64,000 nt of DNA from CALODP01 sp942492055 (GCA_942492055.1 CALODP010000014.1:1-64000); one strand, 5' to 3'; numbered from the stretch's first letter, positions 26,279 to 35,924 are shown. A program made the numbers and translations. Notes: a model not told the origin generated them from the letters alone.

Positions 26279-28666
26279 ATGAAAAAAGTTTTACTCTTTA
26301 TTCTCTGTTTTACGTTTCTATTATCCCCATCAAAAATATTCCCTAATGAAAAAGGCAAGATAGGCAGAATAACCGGAAAGGTTGTGCAAAAGAAAGATCA
26401 AAAGGAACTCTCCCTGGTCAGTGTAATTTTGATTGAAAAGAACTCAAAAAATATCCTTGGGTTTGCCTCTAGCGACAACGAGGGGAAATACTCAATCAAA
26501 AACCCCGGGAAAGGAGTCTACCAGGTAAAACTTTCCCTCGTGGGATACAAAAGCGAAATAGTAGATTCCTTTGAAGTTGCTTCCGCTACCGCAATTGTCG
26601 ATCTCGGAACTATCACGATGGAAAGTGGTGGATTAACTACCGATGAAGTAGAAGTAACCGGCGAAAAGAATGATATCGAAATCCAAGCCGGAAAAATGGT
26701 ACTCAATGTTGATAAGCTGAAATTGGCAGATAGCGAAAGCGCGGATGAACTCCTTGAAAGAGCCCCTTTTGTTATGGTTATGGAAAATGGTATAAAGGTA
26801 AAAGGAATACCGGTTTCTAAAGTTCATTTGAACGGAAACAAATCGGGCAGAGACGCAATGACTCTTTTGAAGACAACTTTGGCTGAGAAAATAGACAAGA
26901 TAGAGGTTATAACAAATCCATCCGCTAAATATGATGCCGAGGGGGGAGGGGCTGTAATCAACATTATACTTAAAAGGGATTTTATTCCTGAGTTCCGAAC
27001 AAGAGTGGGAGCAAGAGCCGGAAACATCGATACTTACGGTGGCGATTTATATACCAGCTACGGTACAAAGAAGATGAACTTCTATGCCGGATATTCCAAT
27101 AGCTATTCAAGATCAACCTATTGGAGCACCTATTACAGAAAAAACTTCTATTACGATGATAATATTTTTCAAAAGAATTCACATGGCAACAGTAACAGAA
27201 GAAACCATACCGGCAATATTGGTTTCGATTACAACATAGATTCTCTCTCCTCTCTCTTTACTTCCGGCAGTTTCGAATATACCGAGTCTCCAAGTCACAG
27301 TTCTTCCTATGCTAGGATGAGAACCTCCGGCAAAGAGGATATTGAAAGATATTCAAGCAAAAAGAATAATTCGCGGAACCATTATATAGGTGACTTTTTA
27401 TGTAGCTACAGCAGACAGGAAGATAAAGGGAAGCGAAAGCTCGATCTTTCTCTCTATATGTTCCTTGGAAAGAATGAAGAAGGAATGGAGATAGACAGAG
27501 AATACTATTATCCTTATAATCCCTTGGAATACGATTCCGAGAATCAGGAAATGGATACCAAATATATCTCACTTAAGGCTGATTACCTTCTTCCAGTCGG
27601 CGCCGAATCCAAACTTGAATTTGGCGCAAAAGGAGCCCAAAGATGGAAAGAGGGGGATGCCGAATATAATTATGTTAGCGATTTCGTAAAGGATGATCAT
27701 TTCTTTGAAATGCACGACCAGATATTCGGGCTCTATGCGGATTACTCATCCAAGATAGGAAAGATAAAATACAATATCGGTGTAAGAGCCGAAACTTACA
27801 TTATGGAGGCCAAGAGCAGAGCTTTGAATAAAACATTCCATAATGAATATACCGATCTCTTTCCTTCTTTCAATATTTCCATTCCAACTTTCGGAAAGAA
27901 AACTCTTAACATTTCCTTTCGAAGAAGTATGGAAAGACCATATATGTTGCATATCAACCCGAATCCGGTTAGGAGATCAAAAGAATACGTCTATACAGGA
28001 AATCCGAAAGTTAAGCCGTCATATACAAACAGATTCCAATTTGCTCACGACTTTTCTTTATTCGGACAATTATTTTCTTCTTCCCTCCACTATAATACTT
28101 ATAAAGATGCTATTGACATGCCTAGTGTTATTAAGGAAGACGGAAAGCGATACAGTATGCCCTTCAATAACAGCACGAGCAAACAGATTGGTGTTAAACT
28201 TAATGGCAACTTCAACCCTTTTAAATGGTGGTCAATAGATTTGGGAGCTTATGTTACCAAAATGTATTCAACAACAAAGTTACTTTCGGGAGGGGAGATT
28301 AATACCGATCATCCCTTTAAAATTTTCGATACGCGTCATATGATTTTTCTTCCATGGGGGATCAGAGTCAATTATTTGCTCTGGTATGTTCCGGGAACAA
28401 AAACAAGGCTCAGCCAAGGAAAAGGGAGTATTCAGGACAATATGAAAATAAGAAAAAGTATATTAGGGAGGAAAATGGATCTATGCTTAATGATCCATAA
28501 TATCTTTAATCAACCCAAAAATTCCAAATACAGAGATCATCGTTCATACTCCGAGGGAAATTCAAACGTATGGCCAACCAAATTTGTATTATCCTTATCC
28601 TATAATTTCAACCACTATAGAGGAAAAATAAGTAAAACCCATGAAGACGCTACCGGTGCCAAATAA
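26279..28666 (+). CDS. TonB-dependent receptor-like outer-membrane beta-barrel protein
   Basis: A 795-residue outer-membrane protein with a signal peptide (about 1-22). Residues 30-115 are a CarboxypepD_reg-like domain (ITGKVVQKKDQKELSLVSV). Residues 120-235 form a TonB plug (SADELLERAPFVMVMENGIK, then VITNPSAKYDAEGGGAVINI). The rest is a barrel of alternating aromatic strands of the OMP_b-brl_3 type. This family is widespread in Bacteroidota-like bacteria and is often annotated as TonB-dependent receptor, although no clear TonB box is visible here. It is monocistronic with no SusD neighbour, so the substrate is unknown. Confidence 0.88.
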   Translation: MKKVLLFILCFTFLLSPSKIFPNEKGKIGRITGKVVQKKDQKELSLVSVILIEKNSKNILGFASSDNEGKYSIKNPGKGVYQVKLSLVGYKSEIVDSFEVASATAIVDLGTITMESGGLTTDEVEVTGEKNDIEIQAGKMVLNVDKLKLADSESADELLERAPFVMVMENGIKVKGIPVSKVHLNGNKSGRDAMTLLKTTLAEKIDKIEVITNPSAKYDAEGGGAVINIILKRDFIPEFRTRVGARAGNIDTYGGDLYTSYGTKKMNFYAGYSNSYSRSTYWSTYYRKNFYYDDNIFQKNSHGNSNRRNHTGNIGFDYNIDSLSSLFTSGSFEYTESPSHSSSYARMRTSGKEDIERYSSKKNNSRNHYIGDFLCSYSRQEDKGKRKLDLSLYMFLGKNEEGMEIDREYYYPYNPLEYDSENQEMDTKYISLKADYLLPVGAESKLEFGAKGAQRWKEGDAEYNYVSDFVKDDHFFEMHDQIFGLYADYSSKIGKIKYNIGVRAETYIMEAKSRALNKTFHNEYTDLFPSFNISIPTFGKKTLNISFRRSMERPYMLHINPNPVRRSKEYVYTGNPKVKPSYTNRFQFAHDFSLFGQLFSSSLHYNTYKDAIDMPSVIKEDGKRYSMPFNNSTSKQIGVKLNGNFNPFKWWSIDLGAYVTKMYSTTKLLSGGEINTDHPFKIFDTRHMIFLPWGIRVNYLLWYVPGTKTRLSQGKGSIQDNMKIRKSILGRKMDLCLMIHNIFNQPKNSKYRDHRSYSEGNSNVWPTKFVLSLSYNFNHYRGKISKTHEDATGAK

Positions 28667-29176
28667 ATGTTAAGATACTATCTGCCTGCTTTGCTACAAA
28701 CTTGAGCTTTAGCTATATTACCGACGCATAGGGGCTTACGCGGAGCAATGCTGTTAACTTAAGGGAATTAGTATGGAAAAAGGGAATATTAATCAAAAGA
28801 TTATTATTAATAGTTAACTATAATATACCGCACCTACAGCGCGGAAATAATCTTGTAAACTCTATAATCTACCGAGATAATGCGCCTACAGCGCATTAAC
28901 AAATATAACTAGATCGTTTCCTTATAAAGCCCTACCGTAGTAATAAAAAGATTGTCAGTTGCTTTCACCAAAGCATATCCGGCGCCATAGGTGCCGGTAT
29001 CTCGGTAGACAACGGATTCAAAAAAGATATTTGAGCTCCATAGGAGCGACATATAATATCCATGCAGACACAAAAGCAATTAGCCTAAGTTGACAGCATT
29101 ACGCGGAGAGACGGGGAACAAACAGACTCTCCGCGCGTCGGAATAGCCTTGAAAGAGATTAACAAACGAGGGCAAA
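28667..29176. repeat. Intergenic cluster of REP-like palindromes in inverted arrangement
   Basis: No gene is seen here. The region holds at least four GC-rich short elements of one family. CCGCACCTACAGCGCGG (28828-28844) and TGCGCCTACAGCGCA (28881-28895) are on one strand; GGCGCCATAGGTGCCGG (28981-28997) and GCTCCATAGGAGCGAC (about 29035-29050) are on the other. The two halves are tied together by a perfect 12-bp inverted repeat, TCTACCGAGATA (28868-28879) against TATCTCGGTAGA (28998-29009). A further hairpin, CGCGGAGAG with CTCTCCGCG, lies around 29102-29136 just before the next gene. Such BIME-like clusters often sit between genes and fold as RNA. Confidence 0.7.
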
Positions 29177-30034
29177 ATGAAAAAATGGGCCGGAATTCTT
29201 TTCCTTATAGTTACAATTATCGGATTTAGCATTGAACTTATCAGAGAAAAAAAGGAAACATTTCTTGAGGAATGCAACACGGAAGCCGCATACCTTATTT
29301 CCGGAAAAACTCCCTCGGAAACAATAATCACAAACGAAGATCTCGCTAATCTGCCCGAACCGGTTAAGAAATATCTTCGGTACGCCGGTGTTGTAGGAAA
29401 GAAAAGAACATCCGTCGTTAGACTTAAGCAAGTAGGATTCTTCCGAATGGCTCCCGATAAAGAGTACGAAGCAATATCCGCCCGACAATACTATTCCGTT
29501 AACGATCCCGGCTTTGTGTGGATCGTGAAAATGGATATGTATCCCCTGATAAGCATATACGGAAGAGACAGATATACAGGGGGAAACGGAGATATGAAGA
29601 TTAGCGTTGCCGGTGCCATTCCGGTAGTTGAGGCAAATGGCCCCGAAATTGATCAGGGAACGCTTCTCCGCTTCTTAAACGAGATGGTCTGGTTCCCAGA
29701 CGCTTTTCTCGCCGATTACGTCTCATGGGAAGGGATAAGCGATTCAACCGCGAAAGCAACAATTACACTAAACAATCTTTCCGCTTCGGCTATCCTTACT
29801 TTCAACCAAAAAGGGGAAGCTACTCTCTTCGAGGCGATGAGGTATCGCACACTTGACGACGGTTCCTATAAACTCGATAAATGGGTAACACCTTATCGTG
29901 ATTACAAAAACATGAACGGATTCAAAATCCCGACAGCCGGAGAAGGAATCTGGATGCTCGATTCCGGAGAATTCGAATACGTAAAATTGAAAATCACCGA
30001 AATAGATTACAACATTAAAGAAATTTACAACTAA
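29177..30034 (+). CDS. DUF6544-type protein (DUF6920), membrane-anchored
   Basis: A 285-residue protein with an N-terminal hydrophobic segment (about residues 3-20) that is either a signal peptide or an anchor. The body matches a conserved family of unknown function: LPEPVKKYLRYAGVVGKKRT, then GRDRYTGGNGDMKISVAGAI, RFLNEMVWFPDAFL, and the end NGFKIPTAGEGIWMLDSGEF. These motifs recur in proteins labelled DUF6544/DUF6920. No enzymatic residues stand out. It is a single gene between two repeat regions. Confidence 0.75.
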   Translation: MKKWAGILFLIVTIIGFSIELIREKKETFLEECNTEAAYLISGKTPSETIITNEDLANLPEPVKKYLRYAGVVGKKRTSVVRLKQVGFFRMAPDKEYEAISARQYYSVNDPGFVWIVKMDMYPLISIYGRDRYTGGNGDMKISVAGAIPVVEANGPEIDQGTLLRFLNEMVWFPDAFLADYVSWEGISDSTAKATITLNNLSASAILTFNQKGEATLFEAMRYRTLDDGSYKLDKWVTPYRDYKNMNGFKIPTAGEGIWMLDSGEFEYVKLKITEIDYNIKEIYN

Positions 30035-30333
30035 AAGTCCCTGGATAGGATAATCTCAATTCAAATGAGATTATCCCCCATAAAGAGAAAACAATTTACA
30101 TGTTCCTGTCTCAGACAAAAGCAGTTCCGTGAACTTGAAAACCTGAAAGGAAGCCGAATAATATAACATGCAAGCGGAGTCGAAGTCAGCTTACACCAAA
30201 TCAAAGTCACTTCATATTCACAACCAACTAACTCTAAGTTGCCTATAAATAAGAGGGATGAAAGACTTCAAACCAACCAGGCGTTATTCCGGCCTACAAT
30301 ATCATTAGCTCAAAATATGCTCATAAAGCCATA

Positions 30334-30352
30334 AGCGCCGGAGGTGCGTCAT
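30334..30352 (+). repeat. GC-rich REP-like element heading repeat array 2
   Basis: AGCGCCGGAGGTGCGTCAT matches 18 of 19 bases at 8662-8680 and has the same position and orientation relative to its array. Confidence 0.6.
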
Positions 30353-30360
30353 GCTTGTGT

Positions 30361-30630
30361 TGTTGCATTTCTCCCAAATCATCTTGCACCTCAAGAAAAC
30401 GATCTTGCATCGCTCCAAAGTCATCTTGCATCTCAAGAAAACGATCTTGCATCGCTCCAAAGTCATCTTGCACCTCAAGAAAACGATCTTGCATCGCTCC
30501 AAAGTCATCTTGCACCTCAAGAAAACGATCTTGTATCGCTCCCAAATCATTTTGCACCTCAAGAAAATGATTTTGCATCGCTCCAAAGTCATCTTGCATC
30601 TCAAAAAAATGGCTTTGCAGCACTCCCGAA
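30361..30630. repeat. Repeat array 2: 42-bp units made of two 21-bp halves
   Basis: TTGCAT-type landmarks recur every 42 bases at 30363, 30405, 30447, 30489, 30531, 30573 and 30615. The units are near-identical to array 1 but slightly more GC-rich (TGCACCTCAAG, TGCATCGCTCC). The minus strand holds an uninterrupted 109-codon frame (30321-30650) of seven-residue repeats such as MQDRFLE-VQDDFGA, with hydrophobic residues spaced 4 and 3 apart as in a coiled coil. Because all units are multiples of three and the family also exists with stop codons elsewhere, I do not call it a gene, but expression cannot be excluded. Confidence 0.85.
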
Positions 30631-30802
30631 TCATAATTCCGAAATAACAATGAGCCGGCATTTAAGAATAACTCCGTTGCAATTCGATTTTTTGATTTTA
30701 CATCCCGATTAAATAATGAGGAATCTCAAAAAGATTCCATAGAGTCCCGAAAATTTCAAATTGAATCCAAGTAATATGATTAAGAACCCCGATAATATCA
30801 TC

Positions 30803-31073
30803 TCACATTTCAAAAACATCATTTGGAAAAGCATATTTATCATTTTGCGTCAATAAATCGAAAGCTTGCATGCCTGTTTTGAAACGTAGAAGTTCTAAAT
30901 CGTCATAAGGAACTGAAATAATAAAATCAGGGATCACCAAATCAATAGAATAAACTCCATTTCTATGATTAGGGATTATCACAATAAGGCAAAGTACTTC
31001 TAAAACAAAACAATCTCCTGGTAGAATAAATATTAAGCTAGTCGCTGTTCGGTAGTGGGGGCAAATATTTGAT
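30803..31073 (-). pseudogene. Possible 3' remnant of a protein gene
   Basis: On the minus strand a frame without ATG near its start ends at the TGA at 30803. It contains protein-like text, for example NHRNGVYSIDLVIPDFIISV followed by PYDDLELLRFKTGMQAFDLL. It lies just past the terminator of the cytochrome gene, so it lacks an obvious promoter. It may be the tail of a lost gene; I recognise no family. Confidence 0.3.
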
Positions 31074-31077
31074 AATC

Positions 31078-31105
31078 AAAAAAAAGGAGAGGTTAAACCC
31101 TCTCC
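31078..31105 (-). terminator. Intrinsic terminator of the 9-heme cytochrome gene
   Basis: On the minus strand GGAGAGG pairs with CCTCTCC around a 6-base loop and is followed by eight T residues, 27 bases past the stop. Confidence 0.88.
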
Positions 31106-31131
31106 TTTCTCAAATACATTCGCCGCAAATA

Positions 31132-33135
31132 TTATTTCAGCAGAAGCATTTTGCGGGTTTCCATATACGCTTTACTTTCCAGACGATAGAGATAAATTCC
31201 GGAAGGAAGATTATTCGCGTTGAAGCGGGTTTTGTAATTTCCCGGTTCCAGAGTGCCGTTTACAAGGTTTGTGATCTCTTCACCTAGCAAATTATAAACC
31301 GTTAAGCGAACATCCGATTTTTCCGGTACGGAGAATTTGATCTCGGTAGTAGGGTTAAACGGATTCGGATAGTTTTGCGACAGAGCGTATTCCGAAGGAA
31401 GAATATCCGATTCATCCCTTACATAAGTAGATCCTCCGAGGTCTTTAATAGCAGCGGAAAGTATTTCTACGGAATAATTGGTGTTATGGATTCCCATGCT
31501 ACCGTCTTCCTCTACAAAGAGATAATTGAAGGCGGCTTTGAGCTGAGCGGCGGTGTATTCGTTTGTTACTTCGACGGTCGGCTCATTGAGTGGTGGTAAA
31601 AGCATTCCTAGATTATGTAATAATCCTTCGATCTCTTCCTGTACGCTTTCCATCTCACCGTCGAGATCATAATCGTATTTGGCCTTGAAGTCATCGAAAG
31701 ATGTTACATTTCCGTGGCAATTCTTACAAGCGGATACATTATCGATTTCTTTTCCTGATTCATCCTCATATTCCATTGCGAAGGAGTGCCCTCCAATCAT
31801 ATTATGTCCCGGATCTCCGGAAGCAGGCCCTTCGGACATATGGCACGTTACGCAAAGATCGGCAACAACCCCTTTATGGTTTGAACCGACAATATCTTTG
31901 TCGTATTCTATTGCGTTTGTTCCGGCAAGCATATCAGCCTGGTTGCTGTAATGTGGGCCGTAGTGAGAATGATATTCTGTAACGTATGTTTCGGCGTCTC
32001 TTCGTCCGTGATGGCATTGCATACAAAGTTTTCCTTGTCCGCCGAAAGTGAGAGTCTCACCGTTAGGAAGAGTAACATCCTGCAGAGTTCGTATTTGATG
32101 TTCGTTTTCCGCGTTATGAGGATCGTGGCATACGGCGCAAGAAATCTGAGGGCTACCAACAACCTGATCAATATATTGGAATTCATCAACACTGTTAATA
32201 AAACCATAACCTGAATGGCAAGCGGCGCAAGACTCTCTGCCACCGGCAGAAGCTACACCAACTGCGTGAGCGGAGTTCTTCCATTGTATGTTCTTTGTAT
32301 GATAAGGTTCGTCTTCATGGCATTTCCCGCACATTCCCGCGTCAAGAGAAACGCTGATAGTTCCGGGGGAACCTTTGTGCATACTACCCGGACCGTGGCA
32401 ACTTTCGCATTGCACATTTGCTCTTTGAGCAAGATCAGGATAATTTGTAACGAGATCTGTCCAGCTCTGTTCTTCCAAAGTAGCGGGGAACATCCATCCG
32501 GTATTTCGGGCGATATCATCGAATCCGTCATTATCCGCTTCGGGAGCGTTGTTATAACCAACCGAATGACATTCGATGCAGCTTTCGCGGAAGTGAGAAC
32601 TTCCCAATCCGGATAATTCGCGTTGAAGTTTATCTGCGTGACCGGTCATTTTCCATTCGTCCGTAGTAGGGGAATGGCATAAAGCGCATTGTCCCTTGCT
32701 GAAATCGGGAGAAGCTCCGCCGATAATTCCGACCCCAACGTATTTGGCGCTGGTAAGATTAAGTGTAGTATCGTGTGTTCCGTTAGCAGTTGTTATTTCG
32801 AGAGAGATAACAAAAGCTCCGGTGGTATCTGTCTTAAAGGCAACAAACATCGGATCGGCGTCGTCGAGGGTTGCCATAGAACCGCTAGGTCCGGTAACTC
32901 CCCATTTATAGTTGGTAACGGGATCTCCGCCGGCGTCATATCCGGTAAAGTAGATAATATCTCCCACTCCAACGGTAGTAAGACCATTCGAAGCTTCTTT
33001 GAACTTCATAGTATCGATAACTCCGTCAGCAATTTCCTGATGACTGACCGGAATAGTCTTAATAACCGCTGTTTGCGCGAAGGTCAGCAAGCAAAACGGG
33101 AGCAGAACCATTAGAATTAGTAATTTGGTTTTCAT
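31132..33135 (-). CDS. Secreted 9-heme c-type cytochrome with T9SS sorting domain
   Basis: A 667-residue protein with a signal peptide (about 1-20). Residues 25-140 look like a PKD/Ig-type domain. The central part carries nine CxxCH haem sites: CALCH, CIECH, CESCH, CGKCH, CAACH, CAVCH, CMQCH, CVTCH and CKNCH. A helical segment with GIHNTNYSVEILSAA resembles the end of multihaem cytochromes of the octahaem/NrfA-like superfamily. The last ~85 residues are a T9SS type A sorting domain (QNYPNPFNPTTEIKFSVPE, ending KMLLLK), so the protein is expected on the cell surface or outside. AGGAGG precedes the ATG. A -24/-12 promoter lies at 33213-33229. It follows the Rieske/cytochrome b operon and may be the last electron carrier, but enzyme activity is also possible. 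Confidence 0.92.
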   Translation of the reverse strand: MKTKLLILMVLLPFCLLTFAQTAVIKTIPVSHQEIADGVIDTMKFKEASNGLTTVGVGDIIYFTGYDAGGDPVTNYKWGVTGPSGSMATLDDADPMFVAFKTDTTGAFVISLEITTANGTHDTTLNLTSAKYVGVGIIGGASPDFSKGQCALCHSPTTDEWKMTGHADKLQRELSGLGSSHFRESCIECHSVGYNNAPEADNDGFDDIARNTGWMFPATLEEQSWTDLVTNYPDLAQRANVQCESCHGPGSMHKGSPGTISVSLDAGMCGKCHEDEPYHTKNIQWKNSAHAVGVASAGGRESCAACHSGYGFINSVDEFQYIDQVVGSPQISCAVCHDPHNAENEHQIRTLQDVTLPNGETLTFGGQGKLCMQCHHGRRDAETYVTEYHSHYGPHYSNQADMLAGTNAIEYDKDIVGSNHKGVVADLCVTCHMSEGPASGDPGHNMIGGHSFAMEYEDESGKEIDNVSACKNCHGNVTSFDDFKAKYDYDLDGEMESVQEEIEGLLHNLGMLLPPLNEPTVEVTNEYTAAQLKAAFNYLFVEEDGSMGIHNTNYSVEILSAAIKDLGGSTYVRDESDILPSEYALSQNYPNPFNPTTEIKFSVPEKSDVRLTVYNLLGEEITNLVNGTLEPGNYKTRFNANNLPSGIYLYRLESKAYMETRKMLLLK

Positions 33136-33212
33136 CTTTCCTCCTGTAGATGTTTGAAACTTATTTACGCTCTGTCTTACGATATTTTGTGTAGTTTTTA
33201 CGTCTACGGGGA

Positions 33213-33229
33213 TGCAAATATTAATCCAA
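33213..33229 (-). promoter_or_regulatory. Candidate sigma-54 (-24/-12) promoter of the 9-heme cytochrome gene
   Basis: On the minus strand the sequence TTGGATTAATATTTGCA has GG and GC separated by exactly ten bases and ends in TTTGCA, matching the -24 TTGG and -12 TTGCA boxes of RpoN promoters. The middle CACG of the -24 box is not matched. Transcription would begin about 67 bases before the ATG. The response regulator gene nearby encodes a sigma-54 activator, which supports the call. Confidence 0.6.
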
Positions 33230-33399
33230 AATTTGTTTTGTTCGATTTAAGGGGATTTTTTAATCTTTTTTATGATAACCGGATTTGCGGTGAGACATTC
33301 CGTTCACACAAGAATAAAGGAATATCTCTCTAACTTGTTTAATGGAAAGGGATTAGCGGAGAGATGAAGAATTTTAGGTGGAGGGACATTAATGTCACA

Positions 33400-34857
33400 C
33401 TATTTTTCAATTTCCTTGATATAGAGGTGAAGAAGATAAGCGGTGATAGAGATAATTATAATAAATACCAAGAGTCCGTATCTTCTGAAATAGAATTCGT
33501 CAATGCTCCCTTTTGCTTCTTTTATTATGAACTCGGTTTTCTTAATTCCTTTTTCAAATAGTATTTCCTCCAGCTTCTCTTTTTTCAGCGAATGAATAGC
33601 GGTTCTTGTAAGATGAATCGCCTCCTTTACTTCTCTCAAAGCGAATTTTGCGTCCGAAATTTCCATCCCCTTTATTTCCGCTTCTGTAATGAGCTTTTCA
33701 GCTTGTTTATTTCCGGAGATCAACGATTCGAGAGATTCTTTAGCGTATATCGCGAAATAGTAACCTTCGTTGTTGATGGTTTGGCTGTGGCATTTCCCGC
33801 ATCCCTCATGAGATTCCAGAGAAAGGAGTTCATCAGTCGCTTCGATAACGTAATGATTACCGTGGCATGTTTCGCACTCCGGATAATTTAGCCGGTCGAA
33901 AGCTATTTTGTGTTTGCTTTCGTAAAATAACTCGGCGTTGGCGCTATGACACGTACCGCAAATTTTGGAGATAGATTCCACCTCGGGAGGAATAGCGCCA
34001 TGGTTTCCGTGACAACTATTGCACGAAGGGGCTCCTCTGTCTCCCTCTTTCAACAGAGCAATTCCGTGAGAACTTTTTTCGTATTTCTCATACTGATCCG
34101 TAGGAATACCGTATTGCTCCATGTAATCGGCATCGCTGTGACATTCCGAGCATGTTTTCGGAATATTACTTGGGTATACTTTCGAGAGAATATCATTCGC
34201 TTTTCTAATCTCATGATTACCGTGACAATCGGCGCAATCTGCCGGTTTAGGATCCTTCTTTTTATTCCCGATCCCGTGTTGGCTTGTCAGATATTTTTCA
34301 TATTGATCAACTTGAAGAGTCGGGTTGTATTGTTTCATATATTTCGTATCCGAATGGCAAGAAGCGCAAGTCGTCGGAAGATTCGTAGAATAGACGGGGG
34401 AGCGTTTGTCGGATACCGATTTGATATCGTGCACACTATGGCAAGTAACACATTGAAGTATCGACTTTTTCCCCGAAATATCTTTCTGAAAATGAACACT
34501 CTTTTTCAATTTCTCGTATTGATTCGTCGGTATTATCGATCCGTAGCTTTTCATCTTTTCTCTATCGGAGTGGCATTTCGTGCAAACAAGGGAAATATCG
34601 TTCCCCATTGGGATACCCAGAAAACCGTTGTCATAGTCCATTGCTTCGTCCAAGTCATCCGCCTTTCCGTTACCCCCATGGCAATCGGAACAGAGAATCC
34701 CTTTGGAAAAATGGATATCTTTTTTGTAAAGAAAAGCTGCTTTATCATCATTGTCGATATGACATGAAATACAAGATTCCGTAGGCTTCTGCCCGAAGAC
34801 AAAAATAGCGGAGAGGAAGAATAATAGTGCGATATCATTTAACAAGGAGGCTCTCAT
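33400..34857 (-). CDS. Membrane-anchored 11-heme c-type cytochrome
   Basis: A 485-residue protein with an N-terminal signal peptide, eleven CxxCH haem sites (CISCH, CSDCH, CTKCH, CVTCH, CASCH, CADCH, CSECH, CNSCH, CGTCH, CETCH, CGKCH) and a C-terminal membrane helix (about 460-480, VFIIIISITAYLLHLY). Repeated YEKYxxSxHG segments between haems suggest internal duplication. Its ATG overlaps the cytochrome b stop (ATGA), so it is the third subunit of the Rieske/cytochrome b operon and replaces the usual cytochrome c1. It would take electrons from the Rieske protein and pass them on in the periplasm. Function as an oxidoreductase is inferred from context. Confidence 0.92.
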   Translation of the reverse strand: MRASLLNDIALLFFLSAIFVFGQKPTESCISCHIDNDDKAAFLYKKDIHFSKGILCSDCHGGNGKADDLDEAMDYDNGFLGIPMGNDISLVCTKCHSDREKMKSYGSIIPTNQYEKLKKSVHFQKDISGKKSILQCVTCHSVHDIKSVSDKRSPVYSTNLPTTCASCHSDTKYMKQYNPTLQVDQYEKYLTSQHGIGNKKKDPKPADCADCHGNHEIRKANDILSKVYPSNIPKTCSECHSDADYMEQYGIPTDQYEKYEKSSHGIALLKEGDRGAPSCNSCHGNHGAIPPEVESISKICGTCHSANAELFYESKHKIAFDRLNYPECETCHGNHYVIEATDELLSLESHEGCGKCHSQTINNEGYYFAIYAKESLESLISGNKQAEKLITEAEIKGMEISDAKFALREVKEAIHLTRTAIHSLKKEKLEEILFEKGIKKTEFIIKEAKGSIDEFYFRRYGLLVFIIIISITAYLLHLYIKEIEK

Positions 34858-35924
34858 GTCAAAAATCCGATAATTGTGAGTAGTACAATCGCGGAAATAA
34901 TAACAATTCCGATCTTTTTTATTGCCGGATTATCTTCTCCCCGTGAGCTTTTCCTATCGATGAAAGGGACCAGAATCCACAACAGAGCGCACACAGAGAA
35001 AAAGAGAACACCGAAAACATCCCCATCAATTATCCAAAGATTTCCCGGAATAAATTTGAGAGCCTGAAACATGAAGAGAAAATACCATTCCGGTTTAATC
35101 CCTTCGGGGGCTGACTGAAACGGATCCGCTTTAATTCCTACTTCCGCAGGGAAGAAGACCGAAAGAGTTGCAATTAGTATGAGAACAATCAGCCAAAGGA
35201 GAATATCCCGCAGAAGGAAATTCGGAAAGAAAGGGAGTTGCTTAACGGATTCTTCTTTGGCCAGTTCCATCGGTTCACTGATCCCTTGTTTCTGAATAAG
35301 AAAAAGGTGAATCACCAAAACAAAGGTAAATACCCCGGGAAGGAGGGCAACGTGAAAACCGAAGAATCGGGAAAGAGTAATGTCTGTAACATCTTCCCCT
35401 CCTCTTAAGAAATTAAGCAATGGTTCTCCGATGTAGGGGAGTGCTCCGACTATTTTAGTCCCGACTTTTGTGGCGAAGAACGCAAGCTCGTTCCACGGAA
35501 GAAGATAACCGCTGAACCCAAACCCGAGACTAAGGAAGAAGAGAACCATTCCCGTAAGCCAAGTGAACTCACGAGGCTTTCGGTATGCTTTCCCGAAAAA
35601 GACAGAGAACATATGTACGAAAAGAGCAAGGATAAAGAGGTTTGCGGACCATGCGTGAATCGATCGAATTAGCCAGCCGAATTCTACTTTACTCATTATA
35701 AAGCGGACACTCTCGTACGCGTGCTCCGCGCTCCCTTTGTAGTAAAAGAGAAGCAAGATACCTGTAACAACTTGTATGAAGAAAAGAAAGAGGGATACCC
35801 CCCCGAAATAGTACCAAACCGAATGTCTGTGAATAGGGACATACTTTTTCCCGACATACTCTTTCAAAGAGTCCAGATTAATTCGCTCGTTGATATAGCC
35901 GGATATTTTCGAGAAGAGTTTCAT
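34854..35924 (-). CDS. Cytochrome b of a quinol:cytochrome c oxidoreductase
   Basis: A 356-residue membrane protein covering both halves of cytochrome b. The N-terminal half holds the b-haem histidines (SIHAWSANLFILALFVHMF and GFHVALLPGVFTFVLVIH) and the LLPWNELAFFATKVG quinol-site segment. The C-terminal half has PEWYFLFMFQALKF, with the PEWY motif of the Qo site. A short helix follows, about eight membrane segments in all. It oxidises menaquinol at the Qo site with the Rieske partner. The gene overlaps the Rieske gene by four bases and the multihaem gene by four, so the three are one complex. Confidence 0.95.
   Translation of the reverse strand: MKLFSKISGYINERINLDSLKEYVGKKYVPIHRHSVWYYFGGVSLFLFFIQVVTGILLLFYYKGSAEHAYESVRFIMSKVEFGWLIRSIHAWSANLFILALFVHMFSVFFGKAYRKPREFTWLTGMVLFFLSLGFGFSGYLLPWNELAFFATKVGTKIVGALPYIGEPLLNFLRGGEDVTDITLSRFFGFHVALLPGVFTFVLVIHLFLIQKQGISEPMELAKEESVKQLPFFPNFLLRDILLWLIVLILIATLSVFFPAEVGIKADPFQSAPEGIKPEWYFLFMFQALKFIPGNLWIIDGDVFGVLFFSVCALLWILVPFIDRKSSRGEDNPAIKKIGIVIISAIVLLTIIGFLT

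Noticed and set aside
33946..34767. 273-codon plus-strand frame opposite the 11-heme cytochrome
   Set aside because: Antisense shadow of a gene with eleven clear CxxCH motifs.
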